A stretch of 64,000 bases of DNA from Mycolicibacterium grossiae. Lineage in GTDB: Bacteria; Actinomycetota; Actinomycetes; Mycobacteriales; Mycobacteriaceae. A program made the translations under genes and the position numbers. Shown here one piece after another: positions 53,793 to 62,874 of this stretch (its first letter is position 1; each line of letters opens with the position of its first letter). The notes beneath the pieces were generated by a model. That model did not search any database and was not told the origin of the DNA. It saw only the letters and a list, made by a program, of their open reading frames with translations. The stretch is taken from the NCBI RefSeq assembly GCF_008329645.1, contig NZ_CP043474.1:434001-498000 (forward strand), in the 5' to 3' direction.

Positions 53793-55202
53793 CTATCCAC
53801 CTCCGGCTTCGGCGGGCAGGGGCGCTGGATCGGGTGCGGGTCCGGGCAACGGTCCCGTCCCCGTCGGCGCGGGCGGCGGGACCGGGCCGGCAGGCGACAC
53901 CTGCCCGGGCTCCGCGGGCGGAGGCAGGATGAGGTCGCTCAGCATGCCGTCCGGACTGGGCGTCGGCGGCGTCACGCCGGGCGCCGGGTTCCACTGCAGG
54001 TAGGGCACCGGCGTCTGCGCCTTCGCCTCGGTGGCCGGGGTGTCGTAGAGGATCTGACCCTTGTAGGCGGTGATGCTGTTGATCGGGTGGAACAGCACCG
54101 GCGGGTAGTTGACCGCGAGCCGCTTGACCACCGGTCCCATGCGCTGACGGCAGATCTCGGCGCGCTTGAAGTTGTCCGGCGAGGCGCCCACGTCGAACGT
54201 GCCACCGCAGATGAACTGCACGGGGTTCGCGAAGTTCGGCAGCGACAGCAGACCACCGACGGTGCCCTGCGCGGGGTTGTAGATGTTGTAGAAGTTGGCC
54301 AGGCCGTTGGGCGTGATGTGCAGGGCCTGCTCGATGTCGTCGCTGTGCTCGGTGAGGATGTTGGTGAAGTCGGTCAGCTTGTTGACCTGCCCGATGAGCG
54401 CCGAGTTGTTGTCGTTCAGGAGGCCCTTCACGTCCGACAGCGCCTGGTTGAGCGTGCCCAGCGTCTGGTCGAGATCCTTCGAGCTGTCGGCCAATACCTG
54501 CGACACCGAGGCGACGTGGTTGGAGAACTGCACGATCTGTTCGTTGCTGTTGGACAGCGCGTCGACCAGCACCTGCAGGTTGCGTACCGTGCCGAACAGG
54601 TCGGTGCGAGAGTCGCCGAGCCGTCCGGCGGTCGCCGACAGCTCGCGCAGCGCCCGGCGGAACGAGTCGCCGTTGCCGTCGAAGGTGTCCGCGGCCTGGT
54701 TCACGAACTCCGCCAGCGGGCCCTGCACGGAACCCTGCTGCGGGCCGAGCTGGGCGCTCAGCGCGGTCAGCTGCTCCTTGACCTCGTCCCACTCGACCGG
54801 CACGCCGGTGCGGTCGAGGCCGATCTCCGCGCCGTCGGCCAGCTCGGGACCCTCGGTGTAGGCCGGGGTCAACTGGACGGAGCGCGCGGACACCAGGTTC
54901 GGTGCGATGACGATGGCGCGGGCGTCGGCGGGCAGGCGCACGCCGTCGTCGATGGTCATCGTGACCTTGACGTCGCGGGCCCTCGGCTCGATGGCATCGA
55001 TGGTGCCGACCGGGACGCCGACGACGCGCACGTCGTCACCGGGGTAGAGCCCGACGGCGGTCGGGAAGTACGCCACCACGCGGTGCGCGGCACGCGTGGG
55101 CCACACGACGTACACGGCGCCGAGCAGCAGAGCCACCAGGGCGACCGCCAGCAGGCCGCGCACCCAACGCGGCTTCGAGGGACGGGAATCGTGGTGCGTC
55201 AT
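53793..55202 (-). CDS. mce4D: Mce4D subunit
   Basis: A 469-residue MCE protein: N-terminal helix (about 14-34), MCE domain (about 40-120, FPTAVGLYPGDDVRVVGVPVGTI), helical rod, and a Pro-rich tail (about 410-469). The start ATG 55202 overlaps the mce4C stop (ATGA). The reading frame runs on much further upstream as a shadow of mce4C. Confidence 0.93.
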   Translation of the reverse strand: MTHHDSRPSKPRWVRGLLAVALVALLLGAVYVVWPTRAAHRVVAYFPTAVGLYPGDDVRVVGVPVGTIDAIEPRARDVKVTMTIDDGVRLPADARAIVIAPNLVSARSVQLTPAYTEGPELADGAEIGLDRTGVPVEWDEVKEQLTALSAQLGPQQGSVQGPLAEFVNQAADTFDGNGDSFRRALRELSATAGRLGDSRTDLFGTVRNLQVLVDALSNSNEQIVQFSNHVASVSQVLADSSKDLDQTLGTLNQALSDVKGLLNDNNSALIGQVNKLTDFTNILTEHSDDIEQALHITPNGLANFYNIYNPAQGTVGGLLSLPNFANPVQFICGGTFDVGASPDNFKRAEICRQRMGPVVKRLAVNYPPVLFHPINSITAYKGQILYDTPATEAKAQTPVPYLQWNPAPGVTPPTPSPDGMLSDLILPPPAEPGQVSPAGPVPPPAPTGTGPLPGPAPDPAPLPAEAGGG

Positions 55203-56257
55203 GGCGACTTCGGCCTGATGATGAGGCGTTCGGAGATGAACCCGCGCAGGTAGTCGGCGAGGCTGTCGGGCAGCTTGCCGGGCTGGAAGTAGGTGTCCAG
55301 CAGGACCTCCGACAGCGCGGCCGGCGGCAGGCCGTACAGGTTGATCTGGAAGCCGGGGCCCGACCCGACGACCTCGCCGAGGGTGGTCGCGTACGGCGGC
55401 AGCCGGCGCAGCGCCTCGCCGATGTGCTCCCGCCGCTCGAGCAGGTTGTCCATCACCAGGTTCAGCTTCTCTAGCGCGGGCCCGAATTCGCGACGGTTGT
55501 CCGCCACGAAGCCCGAGAGTTGCCGGGACACGTCGTCGATGCCGGAGATGAGATTGCTCAGCGCCTGGCGGCGCTCGTCGAGCGCGGCGAACAGCATGTT
55601 GCCGTCGGTGATCAGCTGGTTCACCTGCCCGGCGCGCTGGGCCAGGGTGTCGGAGACATTCTTCGCGTGCGACAGCAGCTGTTCGAGCGCCTCGTCGCGG
55701 GCGTTGAGGCTGCGGGAGAGGTTCGCGATGCCGTCCAGCGCGCCCCGCAGTTGCGGCGTGGCGTCGCGCAGCGTGGCGGTCAGTGTCTGCAGCGCCTGCT
55801 CGAAGCGCGGCTTGTCCAATTCGCTGGAGTTCTCGCCGAGGTCCTGCAGCGCAATGCTCAGGGTGTAGGGCGTCGTCGTGCGACCCAACGGGATCACGGT
55901 CACGTTGCCGGTGCCGCCGGGGGTGACGGCGAGGGACTTCTGGCCGAGCACGGTGTCGGTCTTGATCGCGACCAGCGACTGGTCGCCGACCTTGATCTTG
56001 CGGTCCACGGTGAACGCGACCTTGGCGGCGTCGCCGGCGAGTTCGACGGAGCTGACCTTGCCGACCTGGATGCCGGACACCGAGACGTCGTTGCCGGGCG
56101 TGATGCCGCCGGCGTCGGTGAAGTACGCCTCGTAGTTCTTGCCCTGCGGCCAGAACGGGAGGCTGGTGTAGCCGAACGACACCAGCACCAGGCACGTCAC
56201 CAGGACGATGCCGAAGATGCCGGTGCGGAGCGGGTTTCCGCCGTCGGGCCTAGCCAT
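55199..56257 (-). CDS. mce4C: Mce4C subunit
   Basis: A 352-residue MCE protein with N-terminal helix (about 10-30), MCE domain (GGITPGNDVSVSGIQVGKVSSVEL) and helical rod; it lacks the Pro-rich tail of Mce4D and Mce4F. The start ATG 56257 overlaps the mce4B end by eight bases. Confidence 0.93.
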   Translation of the reverse strand: MARPDGGNPLRTGIFGIVLVTCLVLVSFGYTSLPFWPQGKNYEAYFTDAGGITPGNDVSVSGIQVGKVSSVELAGDAAKVAFTVDRKIKVGDQSLVAIKTDTVLGQKSLAVTPGGTGNVTVIPLGRTTTPYTLSIALQDLGENSSELDKPRFEQALQTLTATLRDATPQLRGALDGIANLSRSLNARDEALEQLLSHAKNVSDTLAQRAGQVNQLITDGNMLFAALDERRQALSNLISGIDDVSRQLSGFVADNRREFGPALEKLNLVMDNLLERREHIGEALRRLPPYATTLGEVVGSGPGFQINLYGLPPAALSEVLLDTYFQPGKLPDSLADYLRGFISERLIIRPKSP

Positions 56258-57284
56258 TCTCCGAGCACCTCCCCTTCGACGGATCGGGCGGGCCACCGAA
56301 CGGGATCAGGATGTCGCTGCCCGCGGGGCCGTTGATCTTCATCCGGATCGAGCAGTAGTAGATGTTGAAGAAGGACCCGTAGGCGCCGAGGGCGTTGAGC
56401 CTCAGGTAGTTCTCGGCCAGCGGTTCGATGACCTTGTTGAGGTCGCCCTTGCGCTCGTCGAGCCGCTGCGCCAGCGGGCGGACGTTCTCGATCACGCCCT
56501 GCACCGGGCGCCGGCTCTTCTCCAGCAGCGTCGTCAGGTCGTTCGTCGCGGACGCGAGGGGCGGGATGGCGCCGGCGATCGGATCCCGGTTCTGCGCCAG
56601 TCCGGTGATCAGCTGCTGGAGCTGGTCGACGCTCGCGTCGAACTGCGCGCCCTTCTCGTCGACTGTGCCGAGCACCGTGTTGAGGTTGTTGATCACGTCG
56701 CCGACGAGCTGGTCGCGGTCGGCGATCTGCTGGGTGAAGGAACTCGTCGAGGCGAGCATGCTCGACAGCGCGCCGCCCTGGCCCTGCAGCAGCTCGATGA
56801 CGGCGTTGCTCACCTCGTTGACCTTGTTGCCGTCCAGACCCTTGAGCACCGGGCGCAGCCCGCCGAGCAACGCGTCGAGGTCGAGGGCGGGCTGGGTGTT
56901 CTCCTTGGCGATGGTGGCGCCGGCCGGCAACTTGCGCAGGTCGCCGGGTCCCGAGGTGATCTCGAGGTACCGGTCGCCGACGAGGTTCTCGTAGCGCACC
57001 GCGGCCCGGGTCGAGGTGTACAGCTGGTAGCGGTCGGCGACGTCGAACTCGACGTCGACGGTGTTGTCCGGGTTCAGGCTGACCTTCTTGACCGAGCCGA
57101 CGGGCACACCCGCGATGCGGACGTCCTGTCCGGACTTGAGCCGGGACGCCTCGGCGAACGTGGCGTGGAAGGTGTTGCCCGACGCGAAGCGGAACTGGCC
57201 GAACACCACGACCAGTCCGGCTGCCACCAGCAGCATCGCGGCCGTGAAGACCGCGACGCTGACGACCGTCCTGTCCGACTTCAT
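56250..57284 (-). CDS. mce4B: Mce4B subunit
   Basis: A 344-residue MCE protein: N-terminal helix (about 7-29), MCE domain (SRLKSGQDVRIAGVPVGSVKKVSL), helical rod, and a short end with IPFGGPPDPSKGRCSENG. ATG 57284 overlaps the mce4A stop (ATGA). Confidence 0.94.
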   Translation of the reverse strand: MKSDRTVVSVAVFTAAMLLVAAGLVVVFGQFRFASGNTFHATFAEASRLKSGQDVRIAGVPVGSVKKVSLNPDNTVDVEFDVADRYQLYTSTRAAVRYENLVGDRYLEITSGPGDLRKLPAGATIAKENTQPALDLDALLGGLRPVLKGLDGNKVNEVSNAVIELLQGQGGALSSMLASTSSFTQQIADRDQLVGDVINNLNTVLGTVDEKGAQFDASVDQLQQLITGLAQNRDPIAGAIPPLASATNDLTTLLEKSRRPVQGVIENVRPLAQRLDERKGDLNKVIEPLAENYLRLNALGAYGSFFNIYYCSIRMKINGPAGSDILIPFGGPPDPSKGRCSENG

Positions 57285-58486
57285 CAGTAGTCGTCCCGTT
57301 CTGCGAAGGCCCCGTGGAACAGGAACTGCAGCGTGGACGGTGCGTCGAACTGCAACTCGGTGTTCGGCTGGAACGGAATGTACGCGTTGTCCGTGACCAG
57401 GAAGGGCGGGTGGTACCAGGACCCGCCGTACTGCTTGGTCGGAACGTCCGGCAGGCCACGGCAGTTCGGGCCGCCCGAGGCGTTCACCATCGGCAGGCTC
57501 TCGGGGTAGGTGTAGGCGGGGGCGCCGGGCAGGAAACTCGACGCGACGAACAGGCCGGGACGGACGCCACCGATCACCGGGGCGAAGGTGTCGAGCGCCT
57601 TCTTCGTGCCGCGGATGACGCAGCCGAGTTCGGGCGAGTACTCACCGAGCACCTTCAGCGGCGCTCGCAGCCGCTGGATCGTGGCGATGAGGTCGTCGGC
57701 GGCCGGCTCCAGCGTGGCGGTGCCGTTGTTGGCCAGACCGGTCGCGGCGAGCAGGGCGGCGTTGAGGTTGTCCTGCTCGTCGACGACGGTCTTGCTGATC
57801 GACGGCACGTTGCCGAGCACGGTCGCCAGGTCGGGCGCGGCATCGCCGTAGATCCCCGTGACGACCGCTGTCTTCTGGAAGTCCTGCTGCACTGTGGGGA
57901 GCTTCGGGTTGAGTTGCGCCAGATAGGCACTGGTTCCCGCGAGCGCCGCGCCGAGGTCGTCGCCGTTGCCGCGCAGCCCCTCGCCGAGTGCGGTGATGGT
58001 GGCGTTGAGGTTGATCGGATCGACCTTCTTCAGCACGTCGGTCAGCGTCTGGAAGAGGGTGTTGACCTCGAGCTGCACGCTGCCCGCCGGCACCGCCGCG
58101 CCCGGGCGCAGCGACTCGCCGCTGGGCTGGTCCGGCGGCAGGAACTCGACCGACTTCGCGCCGAACACCGTGGTGCCGCCGATCTTCACGGTCGCATTCG
58201 ACGGGATGTACCGCATGGAGCTGCGGTCGATGTCGAGCGTCAGCTTCGCCTCGTTGCCGGCGTACTGGATGTCGGAGACCTTGCCGATCTGGACGCCGCG
58301 GTACTTCACCTTGGCGTCGCGCTCCATCACCAGGCCGGCCCGTTCGGAGGTCACCGTGACGGTGTCCACCGGGGTGAAGGCGGCGGTGTAGGAGAGGTAG
58401 GTGAACACGACGGCGATGGCCACGACGGCAGCGAGGATCGCCGCAGCGATCCGCACGTGGCTGCGCTTCGCGTCGCCGATGGCCAT
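57284..58486 (-). CDS. mce4A: Mce4A subunit
   Basis: A 400-residue MCE protein, the first of six: N-terminal helix (about 12-34), MCE domain (ERAGLVMERDAKVKYRGVQIGKVSDI), helical rod and C-terminal part GSWYHPPFLVTDNAYIPF. In M. tuberculosis Mce4 proteins import cholesterol. It starts 12 bases after yrbE4B. Confidence 0.95.
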   Translation of the reverse strand: MAIGDAKRSHVRIAAAILAAVVAIAVVFTYLSYTAAFTPVDTVTVTSERAGLVMERDAKVKYRGVQIGKVSDIQYAGNEAKLTLDIDRSSMRYIPSNATVKIGGTTVFGAKSVEFLPPDQPSGESLRPGAAVPAGSVQLEVNTLFQTLTDVLKKVDPINLNATITALGEGLRGNGDDLGAALAGTSAYLAQLNPKLPTVQQDFQKTAVVTGIYGDAAPDLATVLGNVPSISKTVVDEQDNLNAALLAATGLANNGTATLEPAADDLIATIQRLRAPLKVLGEYSPELGCVIRGTKKALDTFAPVIGGVRPGLFVASSFLPGAPAYTYPESLPMVNASGGPNCRGLPDVPTKQYGGSWYHPPFLVTDNAYIPFQPNTELQFDAPSTLQFLFHGAFAERDDY

Positions 58487-58498
58487 GGCCGTGCTCTC

Positions 58499-59341
58499 CT
58501 ATCCGGACAGGTTGAAGTTGCCCGACGCGCCGTAGACGGCCAGGGAGATGAACAGGACGATGGTGACGACGACGATGAGCGACGTGCGGACGGCCTGTCC
58601 GACGGCGATGCCGACGCCGACGGGGCCGCCGGAGGCGTTGTAGCCGTAGTAGGTGTGCACCAGCATCACGGCCACCGACATGACGATGGCCTGCAGGAAC
58701 GACCACAGCAGGTCGCTGGGTACGAGGAACGTGTTGAAGTAGTGGTCGTACAGGCCGGCCGACTGCCCGTTGATGAACACCGTGGTGAACCGTGCTGCGA
58801 AGAACGCGGCCAGCACCGACAGCGCGTACAGCGGCACGATGGCGATGAGGCCGGCGATGATGCGCGTCGACACCAGGTAGGACACCGAGTGCACCGCCAT
58901 GGATTCGACGGCGTCGATCTCCTCGGCCACGCGCATGGCCCCGAGTTGCGCGGTGGTGCCGGCACCGATCGTCGCGGCCAGGGCGATGCCGGCGATCACC
59001 GGCGCGACGATGCGCACGTTGAGGAACGCCGACAGGAAGCCGGTGAGCGCCTCGATGCCGATGTTGCCCAGCGACGAGTAGCCTTGCACCGCGATGACAC
59101 CGCCGGAGGCGAGCGTCATGAACGCCGCGACGCCGACCGTGCCGCCGATCATCACCAGCGCACCGGTGCCCATGGTCATCTCGGCGATGAGCCGGATGGT
59201 CTCGCGGCGGTAGCGGGTGAGCGCGTTCGGGATGTAGCGCACCGACTCGCCGTAGAAGAGCGCCTGCTCCCCCACGGTGTCGACGAGCTTCGGTACGCCG
59301 CGGAAGAAGCGGCGCAGGCGCAGGGTGGCGTCGTAGCTCAT
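58499..59341 (-). CDS. yrbE4B: Mce4 permease YrbE4B
   Basis: A 280-residue MlaE-family permease with about five membrane helices and the core RVAEEIDAVESMAVHSVSYLVSTRIIAG, whose EExDAxxxM motif contacts the MceG ATPase. It pairs with YrbE4A. It starts 13 bases after yrbE4A. Confidence 0.95.
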   Translation of the reverse strand: MSYDATLRLRRFFRGVPKLVDTVGEQALFYGESVRYIPNALTRYRRETIRLIAEMTMGTGALVMIGGTVGVAAFMTLASGGVIAVQGYSSLGNIGIEALTGFLSAFLNVRIVAPVIAGIALAATIGAGTTAQLGAMRVAEEIDAVESMAVHSVSYLVSTRIIAGLIAIVPLYALSVLAAFFAARFTTVFINGQSAGLYDHYFNTFLVPSDLLWSFLQAIVMSVAVMLVHTYYGYNASGGPVGVGIAVGQAVRTSLIVVVTIVLFISLAVYGASGNFNLSG

Positions 59342-59354
59342 GGTCGTTCCGCCG

Positions 59355-60119
59355 CTAGCGTTCCAGGACCCGCACGCCGACGGCGGTCATGATCACGTTG
59401 ATGACGAACAGGCAGATGAAGGCGTAGACGACGGTCTCGTTCACGGCGATCCCGACTCCCTTGGGCCCGCCCTGCACGGTCAGACCGCGGTAGCAGCCCA
59501 CCAGGCCGGCGAAGACACCGAAGAGCAGGGCCTTGAACATCGCCAGCACGAGTTCGCCGAGACCCGTCAGGATGGTCAGACCGTTGATGAAGGCGCCGGG
59601 GTTGACGCCCTGCAGGAACACCGAGAAGACGTAGCCGCCGGACAGGCCGATCGCGCAGACCAGGCCGTTGAGCAGCAGCGCCACGAACGTCGACGCCAGG
59701 ACGCGGGGCACGACCAGACGCTGGATGGGGTCGATGCCCAGCACACGCATCGCGTCGATCTCCTCGCGGATGGTGCGCGCGCCGAGGTCGGCGCAGATCG
59801 CCGTCGCGCCGGCACCGGCGACGACGAGCACCGTCACGACCGGGCCGAGCTGCGTGATGGTGCCGAAGGCCGTGCCCGCACCGGAGAGGTCGGCAGCGCC
59901 GATCTCGCGCAGCAGGATGTTGAGCGTGAACGCCACCAGCACCGTGAACGGAATGGCCACCAGGAGGGTCGGGATCAGCGAGACGCGCGCGATCATCCAC
60001 GTCTGCTCGAGGAATTCGCGGAACTGAAACGGCCTACGCCAGATCTTGACGAACGTCTCGATCGACATCTCGACGAACCCGCCCACGGCCCGAGCCGGAG
60101 CCGCAAGCTGTTCGATCAA
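59355..60119 (-). CDS. yrbE4A: Mce4 permease YrbE4A
   Basis: A 254-residue MlaE-family permease; core TIREEIDAMRVLGIDPIQRLVVPRVLAS. The start is TTG 60119 (MIEQLAAPARAVGGF), matching the conserved N-terminus, so an unusual start codon is needed. It is the first gene of the operon, 258 bases after hsd4A, with two KstR-type sites in the gap. Confidence 0.95.
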   Translation of the reverse strand: MIEQLAAPARAVGGFVEMSIETFVKIWRRPFQFREFLEQTWMIARVSLIPTLLVAIPFTVLVAFTLNILLREIGAADLSGAGTAFGTITQLGPVVTVLVVAGAGATAICADLGARTIREEIDAMRVLGIDPIQRLVVPRVLASTFVALLLNGLVCAIGLSGGYVFSVFLQGVNPGAFINGLTILTGLGELVLAMFKALLFGVFAGLVGCYRGLTVQGGPKGVGIAVNETVVYAFICLFVINVIMTAVGVRVLER

Positions 60120-60245
60120 TCTCGGCTCCGTTCCTTCTGCGAGGGAGGCTCGGGCATCGTGGCGAAGCGTGTCCTACGCGCCGCCGCGGTGCCCCCACCG
60201 CCCTGGGGTTGAGCGCCGCTCTTAGTGAGCCGGCTCATATTAACT

Positions 60246-60259
60246 AGAACAAGTTCGCA
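60246..60259. promoter_or_regulatory. KstR-type half-match upstream of yrbE4A
   Basis: TAGAACAAGTTCGC fits TNNAACNNGTTNNA except the last base. It lies about 127 bases upstream of the yrbE4A TTG and 75 bases from a perfect site at 60334, so the mce4 promoter may have a double site. Confidence 0.5.
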
Positions 60260-60332
60260 GTGTCAAAGAACGGTCAAACTCATGGGTTTGGCCCCAAAGC
60301 CGCTGGTCAGAGCCACTGTGACCCAGGTCATT

Positions 60333-60348
60333 CTAGAACGTGTTCTAG
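60333..60348. promoter_or_regulatory. KstR operator (perfect 16-bp palindrome)
   Basis: CTAGAACGTGTTCTAG is an exact palindrome and matches TNNAACNNGTTNNA. It lies between hsd4A and yrbE4A. KstR is the sterol-responsive TetR repressor of the cholesterol regulon. Confidence 0.85.
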
Positions 60349-60377
60349 CGCTTCTCGGGACGTGACAACCGAGACTG

Positions 60378-61298
60378 TCAGTCTCCCGCGGCCATCAGCG
60401 CAGTGGCCGAGAAACCGAGATCCGGATCGCGATCAGCAAAGTACTTCCTCAGCGTCGAATCCAGGTCGGCCGCGGTCCACGCCGACGCGTCGGCGGTGAA
60501 CTGCCGTTCCACCGACGGCGCCGCGACCAGCGTCACGGTAGGACCGTAGACGATGAAGAGCTGTCCGTTGACCGCTTCCGACGCCGGCGAGGCCAGGAAC
60601 CGGACGAGGTTGACGACGTGCTCGGGTGACAGTGCGTCGACCTCGCCGTCGGCCAGCTGCGGCGCCTCGCCGAACACGTCGGCGGTCATGGCGGTGCGCG
60701 CACGCGGCGCGATGGCGTTCGCCCGCACGCCGTAGCGGCTCAACCCGCGCGCGGCGGTCAGCGTCAGCGCGGTGATCCCCGCCTTGGCGGCGCCGTAGTT
60801 CGCCTGCCCGACCGGCCCGGCCAGCCCCGCCTCCGAGGACGTGTTGACGATGCGCCCGTACACCGTCCCGCCGTTGGCCTTCGCCTTGTCCCGCCAGTAG
60901 GTGGCGGCGTTGCGGGTCAGCAGGAAGTGCCCGCGCAGGTGCACGGCGATCACCGCGTCCCAGTCCTCGTCGGACATGTTGAACAGCATCTTGTCGCGCG
61001 TGATGCCGGCGTTGTTCACCACGATGGCCAGTCCGCCGAGCCCGTCGGCGGTCGCGACCATCTCGTCGGCCGTAGACCGCTGGCTGACGTCGCCGGCCAC
61101 CGCGACGCCCTTGGCGCCCGCGGCGGCGATCTCGTCGAGCACGTCGGACTTCTCGAGCGCTCCGGCCATGTCGTTGACGACGACCGTCGCGCCCTGGCGG
61201 GCCAGCCCGATCGCCTCCGCGCGGCCCAGTCCTGCGGCCGCACCGGTCACCACGGCGACCAGACCGGACAGGTCGGCCGACTCAGCGGGGGAAGTCAT
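60378..61298 (-). CDS. hsd4A: 17-beta-hydroxysteroid/hydroxyacyl-CoA dehydrogenase Hsd4A (Rv3502c-like)
   Basis: A 306-residue SDR: TGAAAGLGRAEA (coenzyme), VNNAGITRDKM, serine in VNTSSEAGL and YGAAK. Members act in sterol side-chain removal. The C-terminus after about residue 230 is longer than in FabG. It starts 12 bases after fdxD. Confidence 0.9.
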   Translation of the reverse strand: MTSPAESADLSGLVAVVTGAAAGLGRAEAIGLARQGATVVVNDMAGALEKSDVLDEIAAAGAKGVAVAGDVSQRSTADEMVATADGLGGLAIVVNNAGITRDKMLFNMSDEDWDAVIAVHLRGHFLLTRNAATYWRDKAKANGGTVYGRIVNTSSEAGLAGPVGQANYGAAKAGITALTLTAARGLSRYGVRANAIAPRARTAMTADVFGEAPQLADGEVDALSPEHVVNLVRFLASPASEAVNGQLFIVYGPTVTLVAAPSVERQFTADASAWTAADLDSTLRKYFADRDPDLGFSATALMAAGD

Positions 61299-61310
61299 TT
61301 ATGAATACCT

Positions 61311-61502
61311 CTAGTCTCTGCGGCTCAGCGCCGCGCGCGGGCACTCGGCGATGGATTGCTCGGCCAGACCCTCCTGGTCGGCGGGCACCGGATCGGCCTT
61401 GACGATGGCGTAGTCGTCGTCGTCCAAATCGAACAGGTCCGGAGCGATGCCCAGGCACACCGCGTTTCCCTCGCAGCGATCCCGGTCAACTTCAACGTGC
61501 AT
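61311..61502 (-). CDS. fdxD: Ferredoxin FdxD
   Basis: A 63-residue one-cluster ferredoxin with CEGNAVCLGIAP and ECPRAAL, so a 3Fe-4S cluster (one ligand position is Asn/Ala). It is the Rv3503c-type ferredoxin, a likely P450 partner. The start ATG 61502 follows GAGGAGG. Confidence 0.92.
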   Translation of the reverse strand: MHVEVDRDRCEGNAVCLGIAPDLFDLDDDDYAIVKADPVPADQEGLAEQSIAECPRAALSRRD

Positions 61503-61607
61503 GACAGCCTCCTCGTAGCCGCGGTGGCGACGGTGCGCCGACGATAACGGGTCACGATACGGCCCGGTTCGGCCGATGGCAGTAAAGCATGCCCTGGATT
61601 CGGAGAC

Positions 61608-61621
61608 TAGAACGTGTTACA
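61608..61621. promoter_or_regulatory. KstR operator between fdxD and fadE26
   Basis: TAGAACGTGTTACA matches TNNAACNNGTTNNA exactly. It lies in the divergent gap (61503-61685), so it may control both fdxD-hsd4A and fadE26-fadE27. Confidence 0.85.
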
Positions 61622-61685
61622 ACCGGGAGTGATCGGCAGCCCGTCGTCGGCCGCCGAACCCGTCCCGCGACAGTGAGGAAACGCC

Positions 61686-62867
61686 ATGCGGATCGGCTAC
61701 ACGCCCGAGCAGGAGGAGCTGCGCCGCGAATTGCGGTCGTACTTCGCCGAGCTCATGACGCCAGAGCGCGCGGAGGCCCTGGCCTCGGGCGAGGGCGAGG
61801 TGGGCCGCGGCAACGTCTACCGCGAGACGGTCGCGCAGATGGGCAAGGACGGCTGGCTCACCCTGTCCTGGCCCACCGAGTACGGCGGCCACGCCCGCCC
61901 GCCGATGGACGGGCTGATCTTCAATGACGAGGCCGCGCTCGCCAACGTCCCGGTGCCCTTCCTGACGATCAACAGCGTCGCGCCGACGATCATGCACTTC
62001 GGCACCGACGAGCAGAAGTCGTTCTTCCTGCCCCGCATCGCCAAGGGCGACCTGCACTTCTCGATCGGCTACTCCGAGCCCGGCGCCGGAACCGATCTCG
62101 CGGCGCTGCGCACCACCGCGGTGCGCGACGGCGACGACTACGTGATCAATGGCCAGAAGATGTGGACGAGCCTCATCGCGTACGCCGACTACGTCTGGCT
62201 CGCCGTCCGCACCAACACCGAGGCCAAGAAGCACCGGGGCATCTCGATGCTGATCGTGCCGACCACGGCCGAGGGCTTCTCCTGGACGCCCGTGCACACC
62301 ATGAGTGGCGTCGACACCAGCGCCACGTACTACCAGGACGTCCGCGTCCCGACGTCGGCGCTCGTCGGCGAGGAGAACGCCGGCTGGAAGCTCGTCACCA
62401 ACCAGCTGAACCACGAGCGCGTGGCACTGGTGTCCGCCCAGCCGATCTATCTCGCGCTCAACGGCGTTCGCGAGTGGGCGCAGAACACCAAGGACGTGCA
62501 CGGCAAGCGGCTGATCGACTCGGAGTGGGTGCAGCTGAACCTCGCGCGCGTGCACGCCAAGGCCGAGGTCCTCAAGCTCATCAACTGGGAGCTGGCGTCG
62601 GCCAGCGACGCGGCGCCGTCCCCCGCGGACGCCTCGGCGGCCAAGGTGTACGGCACCGAACTGGCCACCGAGGCCTACCGGCTGCTCATGGAGGTGCTCG
62701 GTACCGCGGCGACGCTGCGCTCGGACACCCCCGGTGCGCTCCTGCGTGGCCGGATCGAGCGCATGCACCGGTCGTGCCTCATCCTCACGTTCGGCGGCGG
62801 CACCAACGAGATCCAGCGCGACATCATCGGCATGGTGGCCCTCGGGCTGCCCCGGGTCAATCGGTAG
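61686..62867 (+). CDS. fadE26: Acyl-CoA dehydrogenase FadE26
   Basis: A 393-residue acyl-CoA dehydrogenase (ChsE4). FAD and substrate loops are visible: GYSEPGAGTDLAALRT and TFGGGTNEIQRDIIG. With FadE27 it forms a heterotetramer that dehydrogenates CoA esters of the cholesterol side chain. Ribosome site GAGGAA precedes ATG 61686. Confidence 0.93.
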   Translation: MRIGYTPEQEELRRELRSYFAELMTPERAEALASGEGEVGRGNVYRETVAQMGKDGWLTLSWPTEYGGHARPPMDGLIFNDEAALANVPVPFLTINSVAPTIMHFGTDEQKSFFLPRIAKGDLHFSIGYSEPGAGTDLAALRTTAVRDGDDYVINGQKMWTSLIAYADYVWLAVRTNTEAKKHRGISMLIVPTTAEGFSWTPVHTMSGVDTSATYYQDVRVPTSALVGEENAGWKLVTNQLNHERVALVSAQPIYLALNGVREWAQNTKDVHGKRLIDSEWVQLNLARVHAKAEVLKLINWELASASDAAPSPADASAAKVYGTELATEAYRLLMEVLGTAATLRSDTPGALLRGRIERMHRSCLILTFGGGTNEIQRDIIGMVALGLPRVNR

Positions 62868-62874
62868 GGACGAC

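Noticed and set aside
17189..61320. Shared CCTCTAGTCT at 17189 and 61309
   Set aside because: The second copy spans the fdxD stop codon and the short gap before hsd4A, so the match is probably chance.
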